From Phycisphaeraceae bacterium (GTDB taxonomy: Bacteria > Planctomycetota > Phycisphaerae > Phycisphaerales > Phycisphaeraceae), in the NCBI GenBank assembly GCA_028277745.1, contig JANQFR010000049.1, positions 62,001-126,000 of the forward strand: 64,000 nucleotides of DNA. Direction: 5' to 3'. A model generated the notes under the pieces. It made no database searches. It was not told the DNA's origin and saw only the letters and a program-made list of their open reading frames with translations. Every line of letters starts with the position of its first letter. The stretch's first letter is position 1. The position numbers and the translations under genes are program-made. Below are positions 1 through 9,661 of this stretch, one piece after another.

Positions 1-480
1 GTGGTCAACGGCGAGGGCGCCGAGATCATCCTCACCGACCTCGGCGGCAACGACAGCATCCGCGTCACGAAGAAGGACGGGTCGCTTCTGGGAATCTCCT
101 CGTCGAACTTCATCAAAACACTGACGGTGAACGGCTCGGTGAACAGTTCTGTCGGGGTTGCCGTTGATATCATCCAACAGCCGGGCAACGACACGACGGA
201 CTCGCTGGCCGAGCTTGAATCGGCCGTGGGCGTGGTCGGCGCCAACTCGAGCCAGGATATCGGTTTTCTGCTGATCGACCTGACCGACCTGGGATACGGC
301 GTCGGTGAGTCGATCACTTCACTGGGCATCTCGTCGAGTCCGAACAATGGATTCGATCCGGGTTTCATTGGTGCGATCCCTGAACCCGCGTCGCTGGTGC
401 TGCTGTGCCTGGGCAGCCTCTGCCTGCTGACGAAACGGCGTGCGTTCCTGAACACACCCGTCGTTGTCCACCACTCCTGA
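1..480 (+). CDS. PEP-CTERM sorting-domain protein, 5' end cut by window
   Basis: Only the C-terminal 159 residues are visible. The frame is open from base 1, and the GTG there may be an internal valine codon. The last 30 residues form a PEP-CTERM signal: a P-E-P-A-S box, a hydrophobic stretch (LVLLCLGSLCLL) and a basic tail (TKRR). In this family the signal directs the secreted protein to an exosortase that processes it at the inner membrane. The rest is a Gly/Asn/Asp-rich beta-type extracellular sequence with no family I recognise. The following BNR-type gene starts 67 bases after the stop on the same strand and is also a PEP-CTERM protein, so they may be co-transcribed. Confidence 0.8.
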   Translation: MVNGEGAEIILTDLGGNDSIRVTKKDGSLLGISSSNFIKTLTVNGSVNSSVGVAVDIIQQPGNDTTDSLAELESAVGVVGANSSQDIGFLLIDLTDLGYGVGESITSLGISSSPNNGFDPGFIGAIPEPASLVLLCLGSLCLLTKRRAFLNTPVVVHHS

Positions 481-547
481 TGACCGCGCCGCCTCAAGCC
501 CCGGCCCGCATGATGACTATCGTTCCCGACGAGTGAAGCTCCCCATC

Positions 548-2149
548 ATGGCAAGCCGCCCAGAACCCACACGCACCTTCCCGTTTCTTGTCTTGTTCGT
601 GCTGATCGCCGCGGCCTCGCCCGGCGCCCGCGCCGTCGACGCTGTCCCCGCCGACGGGTTTACGGGGATCTGGTACGAAATCACCAGCGGCAGCGGCTGG
701 GGCGGCCCGTGGAACGCCAACAAATACGGCGGCGGCATGGCCACCTACCCCCAGCAGGTCGCGCCGCTGGCCATCTACCGCCCCGAGGTCGACAAGACCT
801 TTTTCACCGTCCAGCTCGACCCCGGCGACGGCAACATCCGCCACGCCCTGAGCTACTACGACCATCAGACCGGCCTCGTCGCCCGGCCGCAGGTCTGGCT
901 AAACAAAGGTACGGGCGACGCCCACGACGCCGCGGTCATCGCCATCGACGACGCCGGCTACATCTACCAGTTCAACATGACCCACGGCGAGACCCGCCGG
1001 GCCTACATCCGCAAGAGTGAGAACCCCTACGACATCTCCTCATTCACCGGCCTGCTGTCCAACGCCAGCGCCGATGACATGGCCGTCTTCGGCAACCCCG
1101 CCTCCAACCCCGGCTCCAGCGGCAGCCCGCGCTTCAGCTACGCCGCGGCGTGGCACGTCCCCAACGCCGACACCGACGACAAGTTCCTGCTCCTGCACAC
1201 CCGCTACCTCAGCGGGCAACGCGACCTGTTCACCTCGACCAGCGCAGACGGGGATTCCTGGAACCCGCGGCGGACCCTGGCGCAGATCGAACTGGGGCAG
1301 TACCAGACCAGTTGGATCAAGCTGGACGGCAAAACAGTGGGCACGATCTTCAACGTCCACCCCAGCAGCGGCTCTCAGACCGGCCTCGACGGGCGGACCG
1401 ACCTGTATTACCTCCAGACCCGGGACCAGGCCACGACCTGGCAGGCGGCGGACGGGACGACCGTCGTCGATCATTCGACGGGCAACCAGCCGTTGACCAG
1501 CCGGCCCACCGGCCACGCCCTGGTCTACGACGCCGCGGACGGCGAACGCGTCTACCTCAAGGACGTCAACTACGACGCCCACGGCAACCCTGTCATCATG
1601 TTCCTCACCAGCCCGACCCACACGCCCAGCGTCGATGACCGCACCGTCCGCGTCGCTCACTGGACCGGCTCCGCCTGGGTCGTCAGCACCGTCACCACCA
1701 CCGACCACAACTACGACCATGGTTCGCTGTACGTCGAAGAGGACGGGACCTGGCGGGTCATCGCCCCGTACCTCGACGGCCCACAGCAGAACGGGACCGG
1801 GGGCGAGATCGGCGTCTGGACCAGCGAAGATCAAGGCGCCAACTGGACCCTGACCGATCAACTGACCCACAGCAGTGTTTTCAATCACAGCTACGTCCGC
1901 CGACCGCTGAACGCCGACGACGACTTCTACGCCCTCTGGTCGGACGGCGACGCGTGGGACGAGTCCGCGGTAAAGCTGTACTTCAGCGACAAGGCCGGCA
2001 ATGTTTATCAACTGCCCACCGAGATCACCACCGATTTCGCTTCGCCGCTGCTGGTCCGCCCCATACCGGAGCCGGGCAGCCTCACGGTCCTCGCCGCGCC
2101 CCTCGTGGCGTTGGGGCGCGGCCGACGCCGCGGCGTATCCGCCCGCTGA
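548..2149 (+). CDS. BNR-repeat (BNR_4-like) PEP-CTERM protein
   Basis: About 533 residues. I chose ATG 548 over an upstream in-frame ATG at 464 because 464 overlaps the previous gene and a signal peptide (basic start, then FLVLFVLIAAASPGARA) follows 548 directly. The body is a beta-propeller type sequence resembling the BNR_4 sialidase-like family, with degenerate Asp-box motifs such as SADGDSWN and SEDQGANWT. The C-terminus carries I-P-E-P-G-S, a hydrophobic segment and RGRRRG, a slightly atypical PEP-CTERM signal. The inferred role is binding or cleavage of an exported glycan. The substrate cannot be read from sequence. Confidence 0.75.
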   Translation: MASRPEPTRTFPFLVLFVLIAAASPGARAVDAVPADGFTGIWYEITSGSGWGGPWNANKYGGGMATYPQQVAPLAIYRPEVDKTFFTVQLDPGDGNIRHALSYYDHQTGLVARPQVWLNKGTGDAHDAAVIAIDDAGYIYQFNMTHGETRRAYIRKSENPYDISSFTGLLSNASADDMAVFGNPASNPGSSGSPRFSYAAAWHVPNADTDDKFLLLHTRYLSGQRDLFTSTSADGDSWNPRRTLAQIELGQYQTSWIKLDGKTVGTIFNVHPSSGSQTGLDGRTDLYYLQTRDQATTWQAADGTTVVDHSTGNQPLTSRPTGHALVYDAADGERVYLKDVNYDAHGNPVIMFLTSPTHTPSVDDRTVRVAHWTGSAWVVSTVTTTDHNYDHGSLYVEEDGTWRVIAPYLDGPQQNGTGGEIGVWTSEDQGANWTLTDQLTHSSVFNHSYVRRPLNADDDFYALWSDGDAWDESAVKLYFSDKAGNVYQLPTEITTDFASPLLVRPIPEPGSLTVLAAPLVALGRGRRRGVSAR

Positions 2150-2369
2150 AACCATCGGTTGAAATTTCCGGCGCAGCGAGGCGATGTCACAGAACCGCCG
2201 AAACCGGCGGTGCGTACTATCAGTGGCAAGGAAGCTCCGCGGCTCACGCCCGCGAAAAAAAACGTCCGGGATGACGACAGCTCCCATCGCCCCCCAGCGC
2301 ACCCCCCGTCCCACGGAGTCAGGGAATCCCTCCGGTCCATCGGGCGCCAGCGAGGGGGGCGAGTCTTTA

Positions 2370-2465
2370 TGGTCAAACGACGGATCGCGCAGGTTGGCTT
2401 AGCCGGGCCGCTACGCGGCCCTGGACCAGGCGGGCGTAGCCCGCCGGCTAAGATGGTCAAAGCGA
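2370..2465. repeat. Intergenic hairpin repeat flanked by short direct repeats
   Basis: The 337-base gap 2150-2486 holds no convincing gene. Within it, 2399-2451 is an inverted repeat opening with TTAGCCGG and closing with CCGGCTAA, with further internal GC pairing. It is bracketed by direct copies of ATGGTCAAA (2370-2378 and 2453-2461). The convergent genes on either side suggest it could act as a bidirectional terminator. The similar TTAGCC...GGCTAA element at 5807-5870 suggests a dispersed repeat family. Confidence 0.6.
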
Positions 2466-2486
2466 TCAGCTGAAAGTTGACCTGCT

Positions 2487-4157
2487 CTACTCCAACCTGA
2501 AGTGCGCTTCGAGGTTGTTGACGAAGGCGGCCATGCCTTCGGGCCAGGGCGGGAAATCGAACGTGCGTCCGCGGTGCGACTGCGCAACGGTCTGTCGGGT
2601 CTGGGCGTTCTGAACCATGGCTGTGATTGCGCGGAGATGAGTGGCGATCTGCGCCCCGGCCTTGCGTCGTGCAGCGGGGTCGTCACTGTAAAGACGTTGG
2701 CAGCCGAGCAGGTACGCCATCGCGGCGTGGCCGCGGAAGACCAGCTCGCGTCGGGTGCGCTCGAGCTTGAACCGCAGGTAGGCCCACGGCTCGCCTGGAA
2801 CACGATCCCGAAGCGCATCGAACCGCGCGATGCTGCGGTCCATCGTGGCCCGGGCCTCAGTCAGCGCGTGGGCCTTGTCCGCCACGCAGCGCGGATGGCC
2901 CCGCCGTAGCCGGTGATATGAAGCTAACCACGCGGGGTCTTCGGGGTGATTGGATCGGCCGTGATGGAACGCGCTGGCGCGGCCCCAGGGGATGCCGCCC
3001 GCGGCGCCGTCGTGGTCGCCGCACCGCTCCGCTTCCTCATCGGTGTAACGCCGGGCGGGGATCACGGGGGTGGTTTGCCAGCCCCAGTCGCCGCCGGTGG
3101 TCCGCACGATCGGCACGCGGCTGCGGGCGTCGCCGAAAGGCTCGGGCCCGACATAGAGCGCCTCGGCGACGGCCCCGCCGGTCGGACGGAAGACCTCCAC
3201 GAGTTCATCCAGCGGAGCGTCGTCACCGAAAACGCTCGCGGCCCACCGATGGATCGGCGTCGACCGGGCGGCCTCGCCCTCCAGGGACTCCCGCATCCAG
3301 GCCGCGTACGCCCACAGGTGCGACTCCTGCACTTCGCCGTAGAGGCTGCCCTGGTGATTCCTCGCCATGTCCCAGCCGCGATTACAGCGCAACGTCAACC
3401 CGTGAAGCCCCATACGCCGCAGGGGAAGGAAACGATCGCGAAACGCATCCGCCATGCAGTTGGCGACACGGTTCTCGAGGTGATACTCCCCCGCGATGTC
3501 CTCCTCGACGATCTCCCGCCCGGGCGCGAGGTTGCCGATCCGCGGGTCGCGTATGCCCCGGAGGTGCCAGTCCCGGGGGTTATACTTGGTCATCAGCAGC
3601 ACATCGTCGGGAAGCGATCGCAGCACCCGCCCGACCGCCGCCCGCTGGCTTTCATAGGCGAACGAACGCACGATCAGCGTCCGGCCGTGCTCGCGGCAGA
3701 CCTGCGCCACGGTCTCGCACACCCGCGCGATCACCCGCGGGTCGTCGATCCAGGTGCTGCTCTCGGCGACCGTCATCGCGACGGCCTGCGCCTCGGGGAA
3801 GACCTCGGTGAACAGCCGGGCGTAGCGTTGGGCGAGCGCGGCGTAGAGGCGGGGGTTGTCAGAAGACAACGGCCCGTCACGATCGGGATCGTGGTCTTCG
3901 ATCTCGCGTGTCCACAGGACCACCCGCAGGCCCAGCCCACGCAGCGGCTGCAGCTTGCCCTGCCGCGTCAGTCGCTCACGGCACGCCCGCAGGCCGTCGA
4001 GCTGGCGGACCGGCTCGCCCGGCGCCAGCTTCAGCTCCTTGCGGAACTGCGGGTTCTCGGTCTGCAGCTCGACGTGATTAAAACCCAGGCCCGCCGCGAG
4101 CCGGCAAAGATCGAGGTCGGGGTTGGCCTGATGAAACGAAACACAGCGGAAGTCCAT
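2487..4157 (-). CDS. Putative glycoside hydrolase, TIM-barrel-like
   Basis: 556 residues from ATG 4157, chosen because it lies 16 bases after the sulfatase stop; the frame stays open to 4220 but that overlaps the sulfatase. There is no signal peptide, so it is probably cytoplasmic. The N-terminal half alternates strands and helices in TIM-barrel style (GLGFNHVELQTE, GLRVVLWTREIEDHD, FPEAQAVAMTVAESSTWI). The C-terminal third is Arg-rich and helical. This loosely resembles alpha-glucuronidase (GH67/GH115) organisation, but I could not place it in a family. Being last in the GH10-sulfatase run, it may act on oligosaccharides released by those enzymes. Real coding is well supported, the enzyme class is not. 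Confidence 0.6.
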   Translation of the reverse strand: MDFRCVSFHQANPDLDLCRLAAGLGFNHVELQTENPQFRKELKLAPGEPVRQLDGLRACRERLTRQGKLQPLRGLGLRVVLWTREIEDHDPDRDGPLSSDNPRLYAALAQRYARLFTEVFPEAQAVAMTVAESSTWIDDPRVIARVCETVAQVCREHGRTLIVRSFAYESQRAAVGRVLRSLPDDVLLMTKYNPRDWHLRGIRDPRIGNLAPGREIVEEDIAGEYHLENRVANCMADAFRDRFLPLRRMGLHGLTLRCNRGWDMARNHQGSLYGEVQESHLWAYAAWMRESLEGEAARSTPIHRWAASVFGDDAPLDELVEVFRPTGGAVAEALYVGPEPFGDARSRVPIVRTTGGDWGWQTTPVIPARRYTDEEAERCGDHDGAAGGIPWGRASAFHHGRSNHPEDPAWLASYHRLRRGHPRCVADKAHALTEARATMDRSIARFDALRDRVPGEPWAYLRFKLERTRRELVFRGHAAMAYLLGCQRLYSDDPAARRKAGAQIATHLRAITAMVQNAQTRQTVAQSHRGRTFDFPPWPEGMAAFVNNLEAHFRLE

Positions 4158-4173
4158 ACGCGATCGTGTCCGG

Positions 4174-5724
4174 TCATGGCGCGGCGTGGAAGACGACGTC
4201 CCGCAGCGCGCGGGGCGCATGTTTAACCACCGACAACGCGGGCGGCTGCACCCGGCCGTTGGAGCCGTCGATCGCGCAGAGCATGTGGTCGGCCAGCGCC
4301 TCGGTCAGCCGGGCCCGGGTGTCGGCATAAGCGGGGTCGCGCCAGAGGTTGCGGCGTTCGGCCGGGTCGGCGTCGCGGTCGTAGAGTTCGCCGTAGTCGA
4401 GGCCGGCGTAGCGGGTGAGCTTCCACCGCCGGGTGGTGAGGGTGCGCATCCTGACGCCCGCCATGTCGTCGTCGTTCTCGGTCATCGCGGCGTCCCGCGG
4501 CCAGGCGTAGGGGTCGGCCAGCCCGGCTCGCAGCGACAGCCCCTGCATCGCCTCGGGCTCGTCGATGCCGAGATAATCCAGCAGCGTGGGCGCGAGGTCG
4601 ATCAGGCTGGCGACCGCGTCGGTCTCGGCCTGGGCGGGGACGCCCGGGCCACGAAGGATCATGGGCGACCGGAGGACGCAGTCGTAATGCAGGCCCTTGC
4701 CGAACAGGCCGTAGTCGCCGAGGTAGTCGCCGTGGTCGGAGGCGAAGACAACGTAGGTGTTGTCGGTCAATCCGAGGGCTTCGAGCGCGTCCAGGACCTG
4801 TCCGATGCAGTCGTCGAGGAGGGACACCATGCCGGCGGTCACGGCGCGGACGATACGCCAGTCGCGAGGGGTGTAGCGGGTGTAGTCGTGGGGCGGAGTT
4901 CCGATGATGCGGCTGGCGGGCTTGCCGTCGGCCCGACGGACGCGGGCGCCCCGGCCGTGGTAAGCGTCGAGCCCGACGGGCGGCGGGTCGGTCGACTCGG
5001 TGATCGGCGGCAGGGGGTCGGGCATCGCGTCGGGGTCGTACCGGCTCGCGTAGGGCTCGGGCACGGTGAACGGATGGTGCGGGTCGGGGAACGAGCAGTG
5101 CAGGAAGAACGGTTGGTCGCGTGCGGCCGCGTCACGTAACGCCGCCACGGCGCGGTCGGCGATGTACCGGCTCGCGTGCGTCTCGGGCGGGAGGGGCCAG
5201 CGGTAGCACCCCGGGACCTCGCACAGCGGTTCGCGGCTGGCCCGTCGCTCGTCGAGGTCGGGCGTCTGCGCGCGGAGCCACGGCGTGTAGCGGGGGCCGA
5301 AGCAGAAGTCGCCGTGGCCGTTGACGAGCTCGACATCGCGGAACCCGAAATAGTCGACCGTTCCGTCGCCGCGGCGCGTCGCCTCGACGGCGGCCGCCTC
5401 CTCTCGCTGGGGGACGAGGTGGATCTTCCCCACCGACGCGGTGTGATAACCCGCTTCGGCCAGCACCCTGGGCAGGAACCGCGGGTCGTCGGGCGTGCGG
5501 CACCCCACCATCCGGCTACGCAACGCCGAGGGGTGGCAGCCCGTGAGCAGGCCCGCGCGGCACGGCGTGCATGTCGGCTGTGGGACGAAACACCGCGTCA
5601 ACCGCGCGCCCGCGGAAGCCAGCGCGTCGAGGCGAGGCGTCTGCGTCACCGGGTTGCCGAAGCAGCCCAACGCGTCAGCCCGCATCTCGTCGACCAAAAC
5701 CATCAGGACGTTGGGGCGTGTCAT
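4174..5724 (-). CDS. Type I sulfatase (formylglycine-dependent)
   Basis: 516 residues from ATG 5724 (MTRPNVLMVLVDEMRAD). The frame extends upstream to 5889 but there it only translates an intergenic hairpin. The N-terminus has the metal-binding DEMRAD pattern, and CTPCRAGLLTG at residues 52-62 is the sulfatase signature, with Cys52 in the C-x-P-x-R context expected to be oxidised to formylglycine. Further motifs are GYHTASVGKIHL, FFLHCSFPDPHHPF and VVFASDHGDYLGDYGLFGKG. No clear signal peptide is seen, so it may be cytoplasmic. It lies between the GH10 xylanase and a putative hydrolase on the same strand, which suggests desulfation of a sulfated, marine-type polysaccharide. No maturase gene is in the window. 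Confidence 0.93.
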   Translation of the reverse strand: MTRPNVLMVLVDEMRADALGCFGNPVTQTPRLDALASAGARLTRCFVPQPTCTPCRAGLLTGCHPSALRSRMVGCRTPDDPRFLPRVLAEAGYHTASVGKIHLVPQREEAAAVEATRRGDGTVDYFGFRDVELVNGHGDFCFGPRYTPWLRAQTPDLDERRASREPLCEVPGCYRWPLPPETHASRYIADRAVAALRDAAARDQPFFLHCSFPDPHHPFTVPEPYASRYDPDAMPDPLPPITESTDPPPVGLDAYHGRGARVRRADGKPASRIIGTPPHDYTRYTPRDWRIVRAVTAGMVSLLDDCIGQVLDALEALGLTDNTYVVFASDHGDYLGDYGLFGKGLHYDCVLRSPMILRGPGVPAQAETDAVASLIDLAPTLLDYLGIDEPEAMQGLSLRAGLADPYAWPRDAAMTENDDDMAGVRMRTLTTRRWKLTRYAGLDYGELYDRDADPAERRNLWRDPAYADTRARLTEALADHMLCAIDGSNGRVQPPALSVVKHAPRALRDVVFHAAP

Positions 5725-5806
5725 GCCGATCGTCGCACCACACAGTTCAACCGATACGCCCCCGAGTCCATCGACGCCAGTGGCGCGTTGCGCCTGGATT
5801 GCTCCA

Positions 5807-5870
5807 TTAGCCCCGGGCTCTGCCCGGGGATCGCGCCCATAGAAGCCCCCCGGGCGGAGCCCGGGGCTAA
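5807..5870. repeat. Long inverted repeat between xylanase and sulfatase genes
   Basis: A 23-base arm (5807-5829, starting TTAGCCCCGGGC) is followed by an arm (5848-5870) that is its reverse complement with one mismatch; the loop is 18 bases. It lies between two same-strand genes, so it could attenuate or terminate between them or stabilise mRNA. The same outer TTAGCC/GGCTAA boundary occurs at 2399-2451. Confidence 0.8.
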
Positions 5871-5908
5871 CGGAAAGAAACAACGGCAACGCATCACCAC
5901 CTCCCGCC

Positions 5909-8569
5909 TCACCACGTCACGGTGACGGTCTGGTCTTCGAGGTGGGCGAGGTCGACGGTCCGCGTCTCGCCGCCGTGCTCCACCTCGATCGTGTAGTCGC
6001 CGAGGAAGGCCCGCACGTCGGCCTGGCCGCCGGCGTTGGTGGTGAGCTGCTCATCGGTCCACCACTCGTTGAAGATCAGGTCGAGGTAGGCTTCTCCGGT
6101 GGGCTTGACGTTCCACTGCTCGTCATAAATCATGGCGCTGCGCTTCCAGTGGTTGCGGTCCCAGAAGCCCCAGATCTGCACGCCCGTGACCGACGGGTGG
6201 CTGAACACCATCGTGAGGAAGTCTCGCGTATAGAGCCCGGCGACGTTGGTTTCGACCTTGCCCTCGCCCTGAATGCCGGCCCGCACGACCTCCATCTCCG
6301 AGACGCTGCTGCCGATGTCCAGTTCGGTCACCTTGAGCTCGACCCCCACCGAGGCCAACTGCTCGAGGACGTCGTACACCCGACGCGGATCCGCCAGCGG
6401 TTTGCCGAGGTGGCCCTGCAACCCGATGCCGTGCACCGGGGCCCCGGCTTCGATCAGGTCGCGGGTGAAACGCTCGATCCAGTTCGTCGCCAACGTCGAT
6501 CGGCCGCCCTGGTTGAGCATGCGGTTGTCGTTGACGAAGAACTGGCACTCGGGGTCGGCCGCGTAGGCGATCTTGAACCAGTCGGCCACCTCCTCAACCA
6601 TGCCGTCGTAGCCCAGCGCCTGCTCGAACAGCATGCGGTGGAGGAACTCGTTGGCCATGTCCCACTCGTAGACCCGGCCGCGGAAGTCCACGGTCGTCTG
6701 ATGGACGTGCTCACGGATGACCCGCAGCAGGTACGCCATCGCCTGCTCCTGGCCCTCCTCCTGCTGCAGCCGCTTGTACTCGGCCTGCACCCACTTGGGC
6801 ACCGACTGGAAGTTGCCCCACATCATGGTGTGGCCGCGGACCTTGTCGATGCCGTTCTCCCGCAGCCACGCGATGGTGCGGAAGACGTGGGTGCGGTCGA
6901 GGTCGCCCTTGGCGTTGGCCTTGGCGCTGGCCCACTGCCGCATCTTCATGCCCACGCCGAAGCCGGCCTGGTTGAAGGTCCGGCCCGTGCCGCCCTTCTT
7001 GGCGAAACCTTCCATGCCGAGGTTCAGGTACCGCGGCTCGATCTGGCTCCACAGCTTGCCGCCGAAGTACCCCAGGTCGGCGCCGTTGCCCCACTCGAAC
7101 GCGTGCTTCTGCATGGCGACACGCACCCGGGCCTCGGGGATCGGTCGGCCCTGGGCGTCCACCACGCGGACGGTCAGGTCGGCCTTGCGGTGCTGGTCGA
7201 TCCGCTCCCGGGCCTCGACCCGCCACGCCGCGTCCTGCGGGTCGTCCATCCCCGGATAACCCGGCGGGTCGTCGTGCCGGGGCAGCGCGGCGACCCCGGC
7301 CGCCTCAGGCTCGAAACGCACCAGCGCGAAGCCGCCGAACTCCAGCGTCTGACGCTGATTGCCGACGTTGATCGCCATCGCCAGCCTGTCGCCCGACACG
7401 TCCCGCTTGACCGTGAACGGCACGGCGTAACGCTGCCACGTCGGACCCGCCCCCACCGTGACCCGGACCAGCGGCGGGAAGCGGCCGCCCACGCTGACAT
7501 GCGACAGCGCCCCGTCGATTTCGTTCTCCAGGCTACGCGCCCAGAAGCTCAACCACATCGGCTCGCCTTCCGCCACGGAAACGCCCAATGCGCCGGTGTT
7601 CAACTGCAACGACCAGTCCAGCCGACCCAGTTCCTTCGACCGGACGCGCAACGCCTTGTCGAAAGGCATGTCCTGCACATCCACGATCTCCCGCTCGACC
7701 ATGCCCGGCCCGGCGCCGTGATGGAACTTCCACACCAGCGCATCGAGCGTCGCGGTCTCGTCCGCGCCCATGATCCAGTCGCCCGGCGCCACGCCCAGCC
7801 CCGACAACTCCTCGCGGACCGACCGGGCGTGAGGCCCCAACGCCTCGGTCGGCGTGGAGGCCGACGCGGTCGACGAGCCGTCTCCGGTCGAGCCCAACGA
7901 TTCCACCCTTACGTCACGGAACCACAGAGCCCCGCCGGGCTCGGCTTGACGCTCCAGAAAAAAGAGCTTGACCTCCGCCGGCGCGTCGCCCGTGGCGAAC
8001 TCCGCCTCGAACGTCGACCACGACTCGGCCGGCTGCAACTCGTAACGGACCCGCTGTCCCTCGTGCTGCGACTGGACGCTGAGCGCGCCCCGCTGTTCAA
8101 CGGGCTCCAGCCGCCCTTGGTCTGTGCGGAGCTCAAACCGCCCTTCCGCGTTGCCGGCCGTCAGGTAATCGAACCGGACCGCGTACCGCTGGCCCGGGCC
8201 GAGTTTGACCGGCCGCCAGTTGTACACCTGGGCGCCCGCCTCGGGTCCCAGCGCATCGATGCGCCACGCCCGCCGGCCCTCGAGCCCCGGCGCATCGTCG
8301 ACGCCGATCAGGGCGGACGAGCCCGCGTGCCAGTGCCCGGCCGCCCACGGCGCCGGCATCCGCTCACGCCCCTCCGCCGCCTTGCCGCCTTCGTAGCGCG
8401 TCTCGAACTTCGGCAGCTTGTCGATGTCGGAGTCGAAGAGGTTCTCCACATCGGCGGCGTGCGCGCCACCCGTCGCGGCCAACGACGCCGCCAGCCCGGC
8501 CAGGAGGGCCGCCCGGGAGAGACGCGTCAGACGGTCGATCCGCCGATTCGTGCCAGTGCGTGTGTGCAT
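5909..8569 (-). CDS. Secreted GH10 endo-beta-1,4-xylanase with N-terminal carbohydrate-binding-like modules
   Basis: 886 residues. A signal peptide (residues 1-38, ending AHA) is followed by two beta-sandwich regions (about 60-225 and 285-425) resembling CBM4/9-type modules. The GH10 barrel spans about 450-835. GRVYEWDMANE gives the acid/base Glu641, GVELKVTELD gives the nucleophile Glu749, and KVRGHTMMWGN and GIGLQGHLG are further GH10 landmarks. The usual Val before Asn-Glu is Ala here. A roughly 50-residue C-terminal beta tail closes the protein. It should cleave xylan or a mixed beta-1,4/1,3-xylan outside the cytoplasm. It starts 49 bases after a pseudopilin stop and precedes the sulfatase, giving a polysaccharide-use operon. 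Confidence 0.95.
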   Translation of the reverse strand: MHTRTGTNRRIDRLTRLSRAALLAGLAASLAATGGAHAADVENLFDSDIDKLPKFETRYEGGKAAEGRERMPAPWAAGHWHAGSSALIGVDDAPGLEGRRAWRIDALGPEAGAQVYNWRPVKLGPGQRYAVRFDYLTAGNAEGRFELRTDQGRLEPVEQRGALSVQSQHEGQRVRYELQPAESWSTFEAEFATGDAPAEVKLFFLERQAEPGGALWFRDVRVESLGSTGDGSSTASASTPTEALGPHARSVREELSGLGVAPGDWIMGADETATLDALVWKFHHGAGPGMVEREIVDVQDMPFDKALRVRSKELGRLDWSLQLNTGALGVSVAEGEPMWLSFWARSLENEIDGALSHVSVGGRFPPLVRVTVGAGPTWQRYAVPFTVKRDVSGDRLAMAINVGNQRQTLEFGGFALVRFEPEAAGVAALPRHDDPPGYPGMDDPQDAAWRVEARERIDQHRKADLTVRVVDAQGRPIPEARVRVAMQKHAFEWGNGADLGYFGGKLWSQIEPRYLNLGMEGFAKKGGTGRTFNQAGFGVGMKMRQWASAKANAKGDLDRTHVFRTIAWLRENGIDKVRGHTMMWGNFQSVPKWVQAEYKRLQQEEGQEQAMAYLLRVIREHVHQTTVDFRGRVYEWDMANEFLHRMLFEQALGYDGMVEEVADWFKIAYAADPECQFFVNDNRMLNQGGRSTLATNWIERFTRDLIEAGAPVHGIGLQGHLGKPLADPRRVYDVLEQLASVGVELKVTELDIGSSVSEMEVVRAGIQGEGKVETNVAGLYTRDFLTMVFSHPSVTGVQIWGFWDRNHWKRSAMIYDEQWNVKPTGEAYLDLIFNEWWTDEQLTTNAGGQADVRAFLGDYTIEVEHGGETRTVDLAHLEDQTVTVTW

Positions 8570-8618
8570 GGATTTCCTTCGTCGCGTGAAGCCCGCGGAA
8601 GCGGGGCGGGGTGGGTCT

Positions 8619-9410
8619 TTACTTCGGCGCGTAGGCCGAGTTGGTCATTTCTGTGCGGGTGGACGGGTCGAGGGCCCGCCAGTCCTTCCAGCTCATGCCG
8701 CTGGCGCTGCCGTCGATGAACGCAAAGTTGTGAACGTAACCGGGGTGCCCCTCCCCCTTGGGCCTGGAAACCTGGTGGACGTCGGTCACAGATGGATCGA
8801 GGACCCAGTTCCACGGCGCCGCCGAGGCCTGGTTGGAGCTGAAGACGAACTCGAGCCAGGGCACGCGGTACCTGGTGGATCCGAAGTTGGTGTAGCCCAC
8901 CCCGCCGAACCAGATCGCCCGTGGCCCGACGTTGTCCAGCGTGGGGAGCCGGTAGACAGTGGGCGAAGCGGTGTTGCGGGGCTTGCGTCGCCCGCCGACG
9001 AAGATGTTCAGGCTGTAATCAAGGCCGTTGATGCTGCCTGCGCCCGAGGATTCGAGCGACTCACGGGCCTCGGGGCATTGGAGGGTGTCCCACGAGCCGT
9101 CGGAGATCGCCGCGTGGTCGCGGTACCGGACGTACCAGTAGTCGCCATCGTCGGTGTCGGGGGAGTAGAAGGCCGCCGCGATGCCGGGGTTGCTGTGAGT
9201 GCGGGCGTTGGCGGGCAGAACGCCCTGATGGTCGGCGGCGTAGGACGCGCCGAAGATCACGTGCTGCCGCAGGTTGGCGAGGCACGCCACGTTCCGCGCA
9301 GCCCGACGCGCGTTGATCAGGGACGGCAAAAGCAGCGCGACCAACAACGCAATAATGCTAATCACCACCAGTAACTCGATGATCGTGAACGCGGAACGGT
9401 GATGGCGCAT
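8619..9410 (-). CDS. Pseudopilin-like protein with H-Xn-DG C-terminal motif
   Basis: 263 residues from ATG 9410, preceded by AAGGAA. The prepilin signal is [11 protein letters not shown] with a hydrophobic helix ending LLLPSL, so a PilD-type peptidase would cut before the Phe. The rest resembles the large Planctomycete family of DUF1559-like, H-Xn-DG pseudopilins (here [13 protein letters not shown] near the end). Function in this family is unknown; a type II secretion-like pseudopilus or an envelope scaffold are possibilities. It is the first gene after a clear promoter and precedes the xylanase by 49 bases. Confidence 0.9.
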   Translation of the reverse strand: MRHHRSAFTIIELLVVISIIALLVALLLPSLINARRAARNVACLANLRQHVIFGASYAADHQGVLPANARTHSNPGIAAAFYSPDTDDGDYWYVRYRDHAAISDGSWDTLQCPEARESLESSGAGSINGLDYSLNIFVGGRRKPRNTASPTVYRLPTLDNVGPRAIWFGGVGYTNFGSTRYRVPWLEFVFSSNQASAAPWNWVLDPSVTDVHQVSRPKGEGHPGYVHNFAFIDGSASGMSWKDWRALDPSTRTEMTNSAYAPK

Positions 9411-9528
9411 GAGTCATTCCTTCCGAAAAGGCCAGAGATGGGATTGGCTGCGACTCATTCATTCCATACGCGGGCGGAGGCCGTGAATCCGATAGGTGAC
9501 GTGAAAACGTCCGCAGAGCAAATTGATA

Positions 9529-9564
9529 CTGTGTGCATTTTATGCCACCGGTTTGTTTTGTCAA
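9529..9564 (-). promoter_or_regulatory. Sigma70-type promoter with GCACACAG box, pseudopilin-xylanase operon
   Basis: Read on the minus strand: TTGACA at 9564-9559, a 16-base spacer, TAAAAT at 9542-9537, then directly GCACACAG (9536-9529). The LacI gene of the same locus has the same arrangement at 11629-11664. The box just downstream of the -10 is a natural operator position for the LacI protein. About 120 bases of leader separate it from the pseudopilin start. Confidence 0.75.
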
Positions 9565-9661
9565 GGCCCCTTCCTCACCCCAGCCCGAGTTGGGGCCCGG
9601 AGAGCCGCCGCGCCCCTCCCCGGAAGAGCTGGGGAAGGGGCCTCGCGCGGAGACGGATCGA

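Noticed and set aside
5942-8719. Long plus-strand open frame of 925 codons opposite the xylanase
   Set aside because: Antisense shadow of a GC-rich gene: the minus strand carries the GH10 catalytic motifs and signal peptide. The same applies to the long antisense frames at 2946-4226, 29773-31179, 43124-44842, 58048-59148 and 62231-63667.
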